Made by a program: the position numbers and the translations under genes. Of a stretch of DNA of 64,000 nucleotides, positions 9,114-17,179 are shown piece after piece. How positions within the stretch are numbered: the first letter of the stretch is position 1; each line of letters begins with the position of its first letter. Below the pieces are notes generated by a model, which was given only the letters and a program-made list of their open reading frames with translations, was not told the origin of the DNA and did no database searches. The stretch covers positions 1-64,000 of the forward strand of contig CAWFOR010000010.1 of assembly GCA_963817485.1 (NCBI GenBank). Direction: 5' to 3'. This stretch comes from Hyphomicrobium_A sp963817485. GTDB taxonomy: Bacteria; Pseudomonadota; Alphaproteobacteria; Rhizobiales; Hyphomicrobiaceae.

Positions 9114-11129
9114 TCAGGGAGGTGGGCTCGTCGCTTGCCAGCCGTCGTCCTGGGCCGGGGCTGCTGGAGAATCGTTCGTCGGCGCTTCTTTGTTCTTTTC
9201 TGAGGCATTTTTTTTGCGAGGGTAAAAAATTGCGCTCGGACGGCCGCCGACCACCGGACCCTGCACGACAAACCCCTTCCCCGTCGCGTCGTTCTCGGGC
9301 GCAGCCTTCGCCGACCAGGCGCCGGACGGGTCGTTGTGAATGATGCTTTCGCCCGTCACCATGTCGATGACGAGGCGGGTGCCGCGTACGACGTTCTTCT
9401 CCTGCGTCAGCACCACGTCGCCGCCGAGCGTGACCTTGTTCTCCTTCACGTCGAAGTCGGCCCAGTCGCCGGTGGCGTCCTGGCCGTTCTGCGACGTGAC
9501 GATGACCTTGCCGCGCGCCTCGATGCGGCTGAGCTGCGCTGCCGGATGCGGTTCGCCGGGGGTGAGCTGCTGGGCGAGCCCGGCGTTGCCGGTGTAGTGC
9601 GAGCGCATCTCGGAGGTGCGAACCGTAAAGCCGGCCTGTACCGCGTGCACGTCGCCGCGGAACACCGCGACCTTGGCCTTGTCGTCAACGTCGAGCCGGT
9701 CGGCCTCGACATCGATCGGCGCGGTTGGGTCGGTCTTGAACACGCCGGTGACCGCGCTGGCGGCCTCGGTGGCCGCGTCCTTCTGCTTCTTCACGGCTTG
9801 CGCGATCTGGGAATCGGTGCGGTAGAAGCGCGCGGTGATGCGACCGGCCTCGCTCTCGCCGGGTCCCGCAGGCGAGGTGAGCTGCGTGCGTCCCGTGCCG
9901 CGCTCGACGTAGAGCCGCTCGCCCTTGAGGTTGTTGCGGCCCTGGACCGCGACGACGCTGCCCGTGAGCAGCACGGTGTCGGACTTCTGGTCGATGGTGG
10001 CGACGTCGCCGGTGACGCGGCGGTCGGTGCCCGACGTCATCACCACGTCGCCGGTCAGCACGGCGACCTCGGTCGGGGCATCGAAATCGAGGCTGTTGGC
10101 GTTGACCTTGTCGTTTGGTGCGCGCGTCATCACGACCGGCGTTGCCGATTTGATGCGGCGGATCTTGCTGCCTGAGCCGAGATCGGAGGATGCGGGCGCA
10201 GGTGCAGGTGCAGCGCCGTTCGCGCCCTGCGCCTGCTGGCTCTCGTATTCCACCTGCAGGCCCACGGTCTCCAGCGTCGAGTCCGCCTGCACCGCCCGCA
10301 CATCGCCGGTGAAAATCGCCGTCTTCTTGACGTCGTCGATATCGAGACGGTTCGACGTCACGTCGATCGGCCCGTTGCCGGCGCTGAGCATGGGCGTTGC
10401 GCTCGCCGCCGGCTTGGCGGCGGCGTCGGCAGCGGCCGGCGTCGGGGTTTTCTTCTCGGGCACGAGGTGGGTCACGACGTCGTTCAGGAACGTCGCCTCG
10501 TGCGTCTTGTTGAGCAGCGTCATCTCTTTCGACCGGATCGTTCCGGCCGGTACGGATACCTCGACCGGCTCCTTCGATATGATGACGTTGGTCTTGGTGA
10601 ACACGGTCGCGCGCGAGAGCTTGGCGCGCATGCCGTTCTCCGACACGATGTTGATGCCGTCGAACATCTCGAGCTCGGCCGACTTGGTATTGTAAAGACC
10701 GTGCGCCGCCTTGAGGTTGGTCTTCACCTTGTTGACGTCGACGAGGTCGCCGTTGATCTCGTTGAGCTTGACGTGGTCGGTGTCGGCCAGCTCCTGCACC
10801 GCGGTCTTGGCCGTCACCACGTATTTGCCGCCGTCGCGGTTGAACCCCTCGTAGTGCGGGTTGTCCATGGTGAGCTTGTCGGGGATGATCTGCGGTATCT
10901 CGATCTTGGGCAGCGACGTCACCCAGCCGATCGTCTGCAGCACATTTGCGACATAGAGGACGACCACGCCCGCCGCGCACACGGGCAGCACCAGACGCAA
11001 GAATTTCACGGTGCGCGTATGACGGCGCGCGCGCGCGAAGTTCTTGGTCCGATCGCTCGTCCCGGAGCTGCCGAAGGCGGGGAGGAGCTCCCATCCGCGT
11101 TCCGGCTCGAGATTGGTGGTCGTTGCCAT
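9114..11129 (-). CDS. lptC: LptC-LptA fusion, LPS transport periplasmic bridge
   Basis: One open frame of 671 residues carries both periplasmic LPS-transport parts. Residues 1-40 are cytoplasmic and about 43-64 form a single membrane anchor (FLRLVLPVCAAGVVVLYV). Residues 65-225 match LptC (GFNRDGGKYVVTAKTA, LEMFDGINIVSENGMRAKL). An Ala/Pro linker follows. Two OstA/LptA beta-jellyroll modules then begin at about 253 (PIDVTSNRLDIDDVKKTAIF) and 470 (PIDVEADRLDVDDKAKVAVF), separated by a helical linker. The anchored chain would form a continuous slide for LPS from LptB2FG toward the outer membrane. ATG 11129 is the first plausible start. LptC is normally ~190 residues and LptA ~200, separately encoded. 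Confidence 0.92.
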   Translation of the reverse strand: MATTTNLEPERGWELLPAFGSSGTSDRTKNFARARRHTRTVKFLRLVLPVCAAGVVVLYVANVLQTIGWVTSLPKIEIPQIIPDKLTMDNPHYEGFNRDGGKYVVTAKTAVQELADTDHVKLNEINGDLVDVNKVKTNLKAAHGLYNTKSAELEMFDGINIVSENGMRAKLSRATVFTKTNVIISKEPVEVSVPAGTIRSKEMTLLNKTHEATFLNDVVTHLVPEKKTPTPAAADAAAKPAASATPMLSAGNGPIDVTSNRLDIDDVKKTAIFTGDVRAVQADSTLETVGLQVEYESQQAQGANGAAPAPAPASSDLGSGSKIRRIKSATPVVMTRAPNDKVNANSLDFDAPTEVAVLTGDVVMTSGTDRRVTGDVATIDQKSDTVLLTGSVVAVQGRNNLKGERLYVERGTGRTQLTSPAGPGESEAGRITARFYRTDSQIAQAVKKQKDAATEAASAVTGVFKTDPTAPIDVEADRLDVDDKAKVAVFRGDVHAVQAGFTVRTSEMRSHYTGNAGLAQQLTPGEPHPAAQLSRIEARGKVIVTSQNGQDATGDWADFDVKENKVTLGGDVVLTQEKNVVRGTRLVIDMVTGESIIHNDPSGAWSAKAAPENDATGKGFVVQGPVVGGRPSAIFYPRKKNASEKNKEAPTNDSPAAPAQDDGWQATSPPP

Positions 11130-11249
11130 GCGCTCTGTTGAGAGGATACGGGCTAGGGCCCGGCTCCCGCAAGAATCGCCGCCAATTGGGGTGTTATTGG
11201 GACTGAGCCGGCTGCAACCCACAGCACGCAAGCGGCGTCGGCGTCGAGG

Positions 11250-11867
11250 TTAATGGGAGAAGATGTCGTCCTCGCCGAAGCCGGCGATGTCGAGCCTTGC
11301 GCGCACGGGCAGGAACTTGAACGCGGCGTCGGCAAACGCGCGCCGGTTATCGCGCTCGAGCATGACGTCGAGCTTCTCCTTCAGCGCATGCAAATGCAGC
11401 ACGTCGGAGGCGGCATAGGCGAGCTGCTGCTGGGACAGCTCCTTGGCCGCCCAGTCGGAGCTCTGCTGCTGCTTGGAGATCTCGACACCGAGCAGCTCGC
11501 CCGCGAGATCCTTGAGACCGTGGCGGTCGGTATAAGTGCGCACGAGCTTGGAGGCGATCTTGGTGCAGTAGAGCGGTGCCGTCTCCACGCCGAGATACTT
11601 CTGCAGCACGGCGATGTCGAAGCGCGCGTAGTGGAAGATCTTGAGCACGCCGGGATCGGTCAGCAGCGCCTTGAGCCGCGGTGCGTCGTAGACGCCGTCG
11701 AACTGCACGAGATGCGCGCTCCCGTCGCCGGCGGAAAGCTGGATGAGGCAGAGCCGGTCGCGGTTGACGTTGAGCCCGAGCGTCTCGGTGTCGACGGCGA
11801 CGCTTTTGCCGAAGTCGAGGCCCGCGGGCAGGTCGCCCTTGTGCAGGTGAATGGAAGTTTTCGCCAT
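11250..11867 (-). CDS. rnd: Ribonuclease D-family 3'-5' exonuclease (short form)
   Basis: This DEDDy exonuclease would trim RNA 3' ends. The acidic motifs are visible: VDTETLGL (Exo I), HYARFDIAVL (Exo II) and YAASDVLHL (Exo III with the Tyr). At 205 residues it lacks the HRDC domains of full-length RNase D, as is common for the short alphaproteobacterial paralogue. ATG 11867 (MAKTSIHLHKGDL) is preferred over upstream in-frame codons whose translation is not family-like. It lies upstream of the lptC-lptA gene on the same strand. Confidence 0.9.
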   Translation of the reverse strand: MAKTSIHLHKGDLPAGLDFGKSVAVDTETLGLNVNRDRLCLIQLSAGDGSAHLVQFDGVYDAPRLKALLTDPGVLKIFHYARFDIAVLQKYLGVETAPLYCTKIASKLVRTYTDRHGLKDLAGELLGVEISKQQQSSDWAAKELSQQQLAYAASDVLHLHALKEKLDVMLERDNRRAFADAAFKFLPVRARLDIAGFGEDDIFSH

Positions 11868-11980
11868 CGGTCGCCTAACGCGTCCCCGTGCCGCCGGATC
11901 GGGTGTTCTACGCCACAATCGTTGATGGTGCGTCACCCCGAGCGGCTGTCTAGGCGCGCAGACGCCCGCTGGCAAGCGAA

Positions 11981-12006
11981 CGCGGGCGCCTTTGGGGGCG
12001 CCCGCG
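11981..12006 (-). terminator. Hairpin after the 12037-12558 gene
   Basis: A perfect 10-base stem CGCGGGCGCC / GGCGCCCGCG encloses a six-base loop about 30 bases past the stop of the minus-strand membrane gene. No T run follows on the minus strand, so it may need Rho or only stabilise the 3' end. Confidence 0.45.
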
Positions 12007-12036
12007 CGAATTCTTAACGGCAATGAGCTGCGTGGC

Positions 12037-12558
12037 TCAGTCTTTGGCGCCGCTGCGCAGCTTCTGGAACCAGCCGCCCGCCTTCTCGATGGCCGAGGTC
12101 AGCGAGGCACTGGGCTCGACCTTGGAGACGGCGTCGACGAGGCGCTCGAGCGAGGACGTCAGCGGCACCGAGTTGGCGGCGCGCATGGCGGAGTGCTGCA
12201 TGGTGTTGGCGAAGTCGTAGAGGTCGGCGCGCGTGACGGATGGCATCGCCGGCATCCAAGCATCCCAACGTGAGGGGCGCGCGCGGCGCCCCAAGCGCGG
12301 CACCGCGATGACGGCGAGCACGGCACCCGCCACAGTCGCAAGCCCCATGGCGAGCGCCGGCTGCTGGCGTATGCCTTTGCGCAGCGCCTTGACGCCGTCC
12401 TGCGCCGTCTCCTTCGCGGCTTCGCTTCTCGCGGCGACAACTTTCTTCAAATCGTCCGCGATCAAAGCAACGCGCTCGCGCATCTCTTCGAGCGTCCAGT
12501 CATCGGTCGATGACGACGAGGAGGCCTCCCTGCGCACATCCTGAACGGGACTCACCAT
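12037..12558 (-). CDS. Stress-inducible DUF883-like membrane protein
   Basis: A 173-residue protein with a Ser-rich N-terminus, a helical stretch (LEEMRERVALIADDLKKVV), then KGIRQQPALAMGLATVAGAV, a membrane segment preceded by a basic RQQP turn as in ElaB/YqjD-type proteins. A soluble tail of ~80 residues follows. ATG 12558 follows a strong GGAGGAG. A perfect EcfG promoter lies at 12602-12626 on the same strand, so it probably belongs to the general stress regulon. It is divergent from three other small membrane-protein genes that have their own EcfG promoter. The molecular role is unknown. Confidence 0.7.
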   Translation of the reverse strand: MVSPVQDVRREASSSSSTDDWTLEEMRERVALIADDLKKVVAARSEAAKETAQDGVKALRKGIRQQPALAMGLATVAGAVLAVIAVPRLGRRARPSRWDAWMPAMPSVTRADLYDFANTMQHSAMRAANSVPLTSSLERLVDAVSKVEPSASLTSAIEKAGGWFQKLRSGAKD

Positions 12559-12601
12559 TGCACTCTCCTCCGAATTGTCGCCGCAGAGACTCTGATTTGA
12601 C

Positions 12602-12626
12602 AACGCAAAGGTAGATTTGAGGTTCC
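12602..12626 (-). promoter_or_regulatory. EcfG promoter for the 12558 gene
   Basis: Read on the minus strand this is GGAAC (12622-12626), 16 bases, then CGTT (12602-12605), the consensus for the alphaproteobacterial general stress sigma factor. It lies about 45 bases upstream of the start codon. Confidence 0.85.
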
Positions 12627-12635
12627 GGCTGGCAC

Positions 12636-12660
12636 GGAACTTTAAGACGAAAAGCACGTT
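12636..12660 (+). promoter_or_regulatory. EcfG promoter for the 12727-13734 genes
   Basis: GGAAC (12636-12640), a 16-base spacer and CGTT (12657-12660) on the plus strand. Its -35 box lies only ten bases from the -35 box of the divergent EcfG promoter. The first gene starts 67 bases downstream. Confidence 0.85.
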
Positions 12661-12726
12661 ATTGCTGCGATCACGAACTGGGCCCCAAGAACCGCTCACA
12701 GGCCCGAGGGCTAGAGGAGGACTCCC

Positions 12727-13020
12727 ATGGCAGCATTTTCTTCATCGACGAGCCGCCCCGATCTCAACGCGCCGAACCGTTCGAACGCCGCTACCGACGT
12801 CGGCGACAACGTCGCCGCTCTGCGCGCCGACATCGCCGGTCTCGCCGACAGCGTGAAGCGTCTCGCCGCCGAGCAGTTCGGCTCGACCGCCGAGGACGTG
12901 CAAGACAAGGCGATGGAGAAGCTCGGCGACGTCGAAGCCGCCATCCGCCGCAACCCGAGCCAGGCCGCCATGATCGCAGCCGGCGTCGGCTTCCTCGTCG
13001 GCCTCATTCTCTCGCGCTAA
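12727..13020 (+). CDS. DUF883/ElaB-YqjD family membrane-anchored protein
   Basis: The 97-residue product has an amphipathic helical stretch (residues ~25-70, LRADIAGLADSVKRLAAEQF). The family hallmark follows: AAIRRNPSQAAMIAAGVGFL, a basic turn before a Gly-patterned C-terminal membrane helix ending LILSR. In enterobacteria, members with this architecture sit in the inner membrane and bind ribosomes in stationary phase. Whether that holds here is inference. It is the first gene after a perfect EcfG promoter, with GAGGA before the ATG. Confidence 0.85.
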   Translation: MAAFSSSTSRPDLNAPNRSNAATDVGDNVAALRADIAGLADSVKRLAAEQFGSTAEDVQDKAMEKLGDVEAAIRRNPSQAAMIAAGVGFLVGLILSR

Positions 13021-13056
13021 CCCTCGCGCCTCTTCCGCCAACAAAGGATAACCGCC

Positions 13057-13284
13057 ATGAGCGCCTCCCAGACCTATCGCTCCCCCGGCCAGAGCGCCAA
13101 CAGCGCCGTCGACAACCTCACCAGCGCCGCGCAGGACACCTTCAACTCCGCCGTCGACCAGGCGCAGAGCATGGCGCAGGACCAATACGACAAGCTCACC
13201 GCCTCCATCCGCCGCAATCCGCTGCAGGCCGCCGGTATCGCCGCCGGCATCGGCTTCGTGCTCGCGCTGTTGGCCCGCCGCTAA
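13057..13284 (+). CDS. DUF883/ElaB-YqjD family protein, second copy
   Basis: A 75-residue paralogue of the preceding gene, with a Ser/Ala/Gln helix and the same membrane end, ASIRRNPLQAAGIAAGIGFV followed by LALLARR. AAAGGA precedes the start. It is 36 bases from its neighbour and very likely in the same EcfG-driven transcript. Two adjacent copies suggest local duplication, or hetero-oligomers through the shared Gly-xxx-Gly helix face. Confidence 0.85.
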   Translation: MSASQTYRSPGQSANSAVDNLTSAAQDTFNSAVDQAQSMAQDQYDKLTASIRRNPLQAAGIAAGIGFVLALLARR

Positions 13285-13317
13285 GCCGGCCTTTTAGGCG
13301 CTCCCAAGGAGGGGATC

Positions 13318-13734
13318 ATGCTGGGCGATGCCGTTCTCTACGCGGCGAGTAGGGCCACTTCGACTGCATTCGAAAATGTCTCGCGCAAGGCTGCGTGGAC
13401 GGTGACGGCCGGGGTCTTGTTCTTTTGCGCCTTCGTGTCGGCTCTGATTGTGGCCTACCAGCTGCTGGAGCCGCGTCTCGGCGCCGTCAACACGGTCGCC
13501 GCCATCTCGGCCGTGTGCCTGCTCGTTGGGCTCTTCTGCCTCTCGTTGCCGAACATGATCGAGCGCGCCGAACGCCGGCGGCTCGCAGCCGAGCGCAGCG
13601 CCTCTCCGGTCGCCACCACGGTTGCCGCCGTGGACGAGGAGGCAAAGCAGGCGGTCGACTATTTCGGCGCGGTGCAGGTGGTCGGCGCAGCCTTCCTCTT
13701 CGGACTCGGGGCCGCTCGCAAACTAAAGCGATAA
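13318..13734 (+). CDS. Two-helix integral membrane protein of the stress operon
   Basis: The 138-residue product has membrane segments at about residues 27-50 and 60-80, a charged loop (ERAERRRLAAERS) and a third hydrophobic stretch near the end (VQVVGAAFLFGLGAARK). I see no enzymatic motif. It resembles the small YqjE/phage-holin-like proteins that commonly follow ElaB/YqjD genes. AAGGAG precedes ATG 13318. It is the third gene of the EcfG-promoted block. Confidence 0.7.
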   Translation: MLGDAVLYAASRATSTAFENVSRKAAWTVTAGVLFFCAFVSALIVAYQLLEPRLGAVNTVAAISAVCLLVGLFCLSLPNMIERAERRRLAAERSASPVATTVAAVDEEAKQAVDYFGAVQVVGAAFLFGLGAARKLKR

Positions 13735-13775
13735 GCGCGCGGTTGCGCTAGACGATCCAACCTCGGGGAATGCCC

Positions 13776-15800
13776 ATGGCCTACTCCCTAGCGCGGTCTG
13801 ATGCAGCCGGGCCCCGCGTGGTCGTGCCCGGCGGGGCCGCCGAGATGGCGATCCTCGCCTTCCTCATCGTCGTCACGCTCTATTTCGGGCAGGCGGTGCT
13901 GGTGCCGCTGGCGCTCGCCGTCATCCTGTCGTTCGCGCTGGCGCCGGGCGTGCGGCTGCTGCGGCGAGCCGGGCTCCCCAACACGCCGGCCGTCCTGTTG
14001 GTCGTGATGTTCGCCTTCGCGATCATCTTCGGCGTAGGCGCCCTCATAACCCAGCAGGTCGGCAGCCTCATCCAGGAGATCCCCCGCTACCAGCTCACCC
14101 TGACCAACAAGGTCAAGATGCTCAAGGACGTTGCGGCTGGAAGGGGCGGGGCCATTGAGCGCGCCAGCGAAACGCTCAAGGACATCCAGAAAGAGCTCGA
14201 TAAGCCCGATGGAAAAACCGCACCGCCGGTCGCCGTCACCCTGACTCCGCTCGGCGGCGGCATGCTCGGGCGCCCCGACGGGACGCCGTTGCCTGTCGAG
14301 TTGCGCACGCCGGAAGCGACCGCGCTCGACAAGCTACAAAGCATCATCGGCATCGTACTGGCGCCGCTCGCCACCACCGGCCTCGTGATCCTGTTCGTCT
14401 TGTTCCTGCTCATGCGGCGCGGGGATGTGCGCGACCGCGCCATCCGCCTGCTCGGCTCGAACGATTTGGAAAGATCTACGGCCGCTATGGACGACGCCGG
14501 CGACCGGCTCAGCCGGTACTTCCTGGCGTTGACCGCGATCAACGCCGCCTATGGCTGCGTCATTGGCACCGCACTGTGGTACATCGGCGTGCCAAGCCCC
14601 ATCCTGTGGGGCGTGTTCGCCATGCTGATGCGGTTCGTGCCGTTCATCGGTGCGATCATCGCGGCGATCTGCCCTCTGTTGCTGGCGGCCGCCGTCGACA
14701 ACGGCTGGACCATGTTCCTGTCGACGCTCGCGTTGTACGTTGTCAGCGAGCCGATCATGGGCAACGTGATCGAGCCCATCGTGCAGGGCAACCGCACCGG
14801 GCTGTCACCGCTCGCCATCATCATATCGGCTGCCTTCTGGACGCTGCTGTGGGGACCGATCGGGCTGTTGCTCGCGATTCCCTTGACCGTGGTCCTGGTC
14901 GTGCTCGGCCGCCACGTCGAGCGGCTGGAGTTCCTCAACGTCATCCTCGGCGACACGCCCCCATTGACGCCGCCCGAGCGCTTCTATCAGCGCATGCTCG
15001 CCGGCGACCCTGCCGAGGCAACGGAGCAGGCTGAGAAATTTATCAAAGGGCGCCCGCTCGTCGACTATTACGACGAGGTGATGATTGAGGGCCTGCGTTT
15101 GGCACAGATCGACATCGACCGCGGGACTCTGGAGCCCGAGCGCCTCGCCGAGATCCACGAAACATCCGAGGTCGTGATCGACACGCTTGCCGACAGCGAC
15201 TTCATGCCGAGGAAGCGGGCCAGGCGCGCGGACGAAGACGATGGCGAGAAGGACGATGCGGCCACCGAAGAGATCGCGAAGGAGGAGGACGACAAGCTGG
15301 TCGGCATGACCGATCCCGACGCGATCGCGGAGGAGTGGCGGCATCCCAATGCGATCTTGTGCGTCGCCAGCCGCACCCCGCTCGACGAGACGGCGGCGCT
15401 GGCCCTAGCGCAGCTGCTGACGAAATGCGGGCTCGGCGCCAAAGTGATCACGGTCGCCGAGGCGCGGCGCGGCGCGTTGACCGCCGAGCAACTGGACGGC
15501 GCGCATCTCATCTGCGCCGCCTCCCTCGACGCGCGCGAGCACAGCGCCCACGCCCGCTTCCTGGCGCGGCGGCTGCGGCGCTCGGCGCCCGAGGCCTCGC
15601 TGATGGGCGGCTTCTTCACGCTCGATCCGCAGGAGAAGCGCGACCGCGATCTCGTCGAGACCATTCCGGTGGACGAGGTTGCCTATTCGCTGCGTGACGC
15701 GCTCACCTTCTGCCTGCAGAACGCGAAGGCGGAGGCGCCGGAGGCGCTTCCCCCGCGTTCCGAGCCGCGCCTCGTGGAAGCAGCAGCCGCTGCTTCCTGA
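13776..15800 (+). CDS. AI-2E/PerM-family transporter with long cytoplasmic C-terminus
   Basis: Residues ~20-390 form the PerM/AI-2E exporter core. They include paired hydrophobic helices near the N-terminus, a soluble insert (KVKMLKDVAAGRGGAIERAS) and the conserved end PIVQGNRTGLSPLAIIISA followed by WGPIGLLLAIPLTV. About 280 further residues are cytoplasmic: a helical segment, an acidic linker (RADEDDGEKDDAATEE) and a Rossmann-like domain (NAILCVASRTPLDETAALAL). Most family members are ~350 residues. The transported compound is unknown, and family members are not all AI-2 exporters. ATG 13776 is better spaced from GGGGA than ATG 13770. It lies 41 bases after the stress operon and may be co-transcribed. 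Confidence 0.85.
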   Translation: MAYSLARSDAAGPRVVVPGGAAEMAILAFLIVVTLYFGQAVLVPLALAVILSFALAPGVRLLRRAGLPNTPAVLLVVMFAFAIIFGVGALITQQVGSLIQEIPRYQLTLTNKVKMLKDVAAGRGGAIERASETLKDIQKELDKPDGKTAPPVAVTLTPLGGGMLGRPDGTPLPVELRTPEATALDKLQSIIGIVLAPLATTGLVILFVLFLLMRRGDVRDRAIRLLGSNDLERSTAAMDDAGDRLSRYFLALTAINAAYGCVIGTALWYIGVPSPILWGVFAMLMRFVPFIGAIIAAICPLLLAAAVDNGWTMFLSTLALYVVSEPIMGNVIEPIVQGNRTGLSPLAIIISAAFWTLLWGPIGLLLAIPLTVVLVVLGRHVERLEFLNVILGDTPPLTPPERFYQRMLAGDPAEATEQAEKFIKGRPLVDYYDEVMIEGLRLAQIDIDRGTLEPERLAEIHETSEVVIDTLADSDFMPRKRARRADEDDGEKDDAATEEIAKEEDDKLVGMTDPDAIAEEWRHPNAILCVASRTPLDETAALALAQLLTKCGLGAKVITVAEARRGALTAEQLDGAHLICAASLDAREHSAHARFLARRLRRSAPEASLMGGFFTLDPQEKRDRDLVETIPVDEVAYSLRDALTFCLQNAKAEAPEALPPRSEPRLVEAAAAAS

Positions 15801-15806
15801 CGCTGC

Positions 15807-17172
15807 TCAAGCTTCGATGAAGTCTTCCACCCGGCGCTTGGGCTCCGGCACGTTGGACATGAAGCGGGCGAGCGGCTTCGAGCCCGCGCGGCACGGGGCC
15901 GCCGTACGCCCAATCGAGAAGCTCCACCGTGTGCACGACGGGCACGTCGAGCGAGCCTGAAAGCTGCGTGATGCAGCCGATGTTGCCGGTGGCGACGACG
16001 TCTGGCTTGACGCGACGAATGTTGCGCACCTTGCGGTCGCGCAGCTGCGTGGCGAGCTCGGGCTGGAGGATGTTGTAGGTTCCGGCCGATCCGCAGCAGA
16101 TATGCCCCTCGGGCACGTCCGCCACGCCGAATCCCGCTTTGATGAGGAGATCGCGCGGCTCGTCCTTGATGCTTTGGCCATGCTGCAGCGAGCACGCAGC
16201 GTGGTAGGCGACACGGATCGACGACCAGCGCTTGGGCGCGCCCAGGTCGTAGCTCCCTACGAACTCCGAAATGTCGCGCGCAAGCTCGGAGATGCGGGCG
16301 GCGCGCGCGGCATATTCCGGCTCGCGCTGCAACAGGTGGCCGTAGTCCTTGACCATGGTGCCGCAGCCCGACGCATTGACGATGATGGCGTCGAGGGGAC
16401 CTTTGGCGAGCTGCTTCGACCAGGCGTCAACGTTACGCTTGGCGTAGGCGATGGCGGAAGCTTCATCGCCCAGGTGATAGGTGAGCGCGCCGCAGCAACC
16501 GGCGCCCGCCGCTACCACCACGTCGACGCCGCGCCGGGCGAGCAGCCGTATGGTGGCGTCGTTGATGCTGGGCCGCAGCACCTGCTGCGCACAGCCGGCA
16601 AGCAGGATCACACGCGCGCGCCGCTCCGCCCCCGTGGCCGCTGTGCCGGGGCCTTCGAAGCGCGAGGACGGCGGCAGCACGGCAGGCGCGAGCTCGACCA
16701 TGGCGGCGAGCTCCTTCAGGCCGAGCCGGCGCATGAGCGGGACCCATGGGCGCGCCAGGGGGGCAAGTCTGATCGCGAGGCGGAAGCGCTCGGGCCGCGG
16801 CAGCACCTGAGCGAGTAGGCTGCGCGTGAAGCGCTCTTTGAACGAGCGCCGTCCCGTCGCCGCGATGTAGCCGCGGGCGAGGTCGACGAGGTGCATGTAG
16901 TCGACCCCGCTCGGGCAAGTCGTCATGCAGGAGAGGCAGGAGAGGCAGCGGTCGACGTGGGTCTGCACCTCCGCGCTCGCGGGGCGCTGGCCCTCGAGCA
17001 TATCCTTGATGAGGTAGATGCGCCCGCGCGGGCTGTCGCGCTCGTCGCCCAGGAGCACGTAGGTCGGACAGGTTGCCGTGCACAGGCCGCAGTGGACGCA
17101 GCGGCGCAGGATCGCGTCCGCTTCCGCAATGCGCGCGTTCTCGAGCTGCTCGGGACTGAAATTCGTCTGCAT
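15807..17172 (-). CDS. glcF: Glycolate oxidase iron-sulfur subunit GlcF (frameshift near the end)
   Basis: GlcF is the iron-sulfur subunit of membrane-associated glycolate oxidase (GlcDEF), passing electrons from glycolate to the respiratory chain. Two ferredoxin motifs are present near the N-terminus (CVHCGLCTATCP and CLSCLSCMTTCP). Two CCG domains follow (AGAGCCGALTYHLG and GHICCGSAGTYNILQPEL). After VELLDWAYGGPVPRG the frame shifts by one extra base near 15882. The corrected ending is SKPLARFMSNVPEPKRRVED with stop at 15807; the uncorrected frame runs as low-complexity sequence to 15703. All catalytic motifs lie before the shift. It starts 8 bases after glcE. Confidence 0.92.
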
Positions 17173-17179
17173 CCGGTTC

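Noticed and set aside
13318..13734. Phage holin
   Set aside because: The helix layout resembles holins, but no phage gene is nearby, and the gene sits in an EcfG-promoted operon with ElaB/YqjD-like genes.
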